A stretch of 5,661 nt of DNA from Clostridia bacterium (lineage in GTDB: Bacteria; Bacillota; Clostridia; DSM-8532). The translations under genes and the position numbers were made by a program. Each line of letters starts with the position of its first letter. Positions within the stretch are counted from its first letter, which is position 1. A model generated the notes under the pieces. The model searched no databases. It saw only the letters and a list, made by a program, of their open reading frames with translations, and was not told the origin of the DNA. Shown piece after piece: positions 5,631 through 5,661 of this stretch. The stretch lies in NCBI GenBank assembly GCA_026418215.1, contig JAOABT010000006.1, positions 1-5,661 on the forward strand, written 5' to 3'.

Positions 5631-5661
5631 TTACCGGCTTACCTATTCCCCATCATATGGC

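Larger units (their letters stand above)
5587..5661 (-). other. plsX 5' leader / upstream intergenic segment
   Basis: All three minus-strand frames contain stops here: TGA at about 5656-5654, TAG at about 5645-5643 and TAA at about 5642-5640. If an upstream gene exists, it ends within the first twenty or so bases on the right-hand side. Only five or six codons of any such tail would be visible, which is too few to identify a product. rpmF or fapR often sit here in other bacteria, but nothing seen supports either one. I found no convincing -35/-10 pair, so plsX may be transcribed from further upstream. Confidence 0.5.

Noticed and set aside
5587..5661. FapR-type operator or the end of rpmF/fapR upstream of plsX
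   Set aside because: The inverted repeat has the wrong half-site spacing for the FapR site as I recall it. The few codons visible before the stops cannot be matched to RpmF or FapR.
1..5661. Mobile elements, CRISPR arrays, tRNA or rRNA genes, phage or defence genes
   Set aside because: No repeats with regular spacing, transposase-like frames, att-like duplications or RNA gene signatures were seen. Nearly all of the window is accounted for by six housekeeping genes.

Overview
The window is one co-directional block of type II (dissociated) fatty acid and phospholipid synthesis genes. All are on the minus strand, so transcription runs from high to low coordinates: plsX, fabH, fabD, fabG, acpP, fabF. 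All six genes are complete, with intact catalytic residues and no frameshift. The gene order matches the classical E. coli plsX-fabH-fabD-fabG-acpP-fabF cluster. Strong AGGAGG-type ribosome binding sites, a TTG start (plsX), a GTG start (acpP) and an ACP that reads like clostridial or other Firmicute carrier proteins suggest a low- to moderate-GC Firmicute (Clostridia or Negativicutes-like). This taxonomic guess is inference from sequence style, not from a search.

Layout from right to left. Positions 5587-5661 are the leader of plsX; the tail of any upstream gene cannot be identified. plsX (4564-5586) overlaps fabH (3585-4580) by 17 nt. A 22-nt gap carrying a consensus Shine-Dalgarno leads to fabD (2627-3562). 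A 67-nt gap leads to fabG (1822-2559) and a 70-nt gap leads to acpP (1524-1751). A 110-nt gap containing a strong intrinsic terminator leads to fabF (175-1413). A second intrinsic terminator follows fabF, and positions 1-125 are AT-rich non-coding sequence with a possible promoter reading out of the window.

The genes form a coherent pathway. FabD loads malonate onto ACP (acpP). FabH condenses an acyl-CoA primer with malonyl-ACP to start chains. FabG reduces the 3-keto group. FabF performs elongation condensations. PlsX takes finished acyl-ACP to acyl-phosphate for phospholipid synthesis. Dehydratase (FabZ), enoyl reductase (FabI/K/L/V) and acetyl-CoA carboxylase are not encoded here.

I see no undescribed biological system. 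The parts worth a second look are regulatory. acpP appears to be a transcriptionally insulated cassette, with a good sigma-A-like promoter straddling the fabG stop codon and a strong terminator right after acpP. A second near-consensus promoter precedes fabG. The acpP start is a GTG with an out-of-frame decoy ATG just upstream. fabF sits behind the terminator without an obvious promoter of its own.
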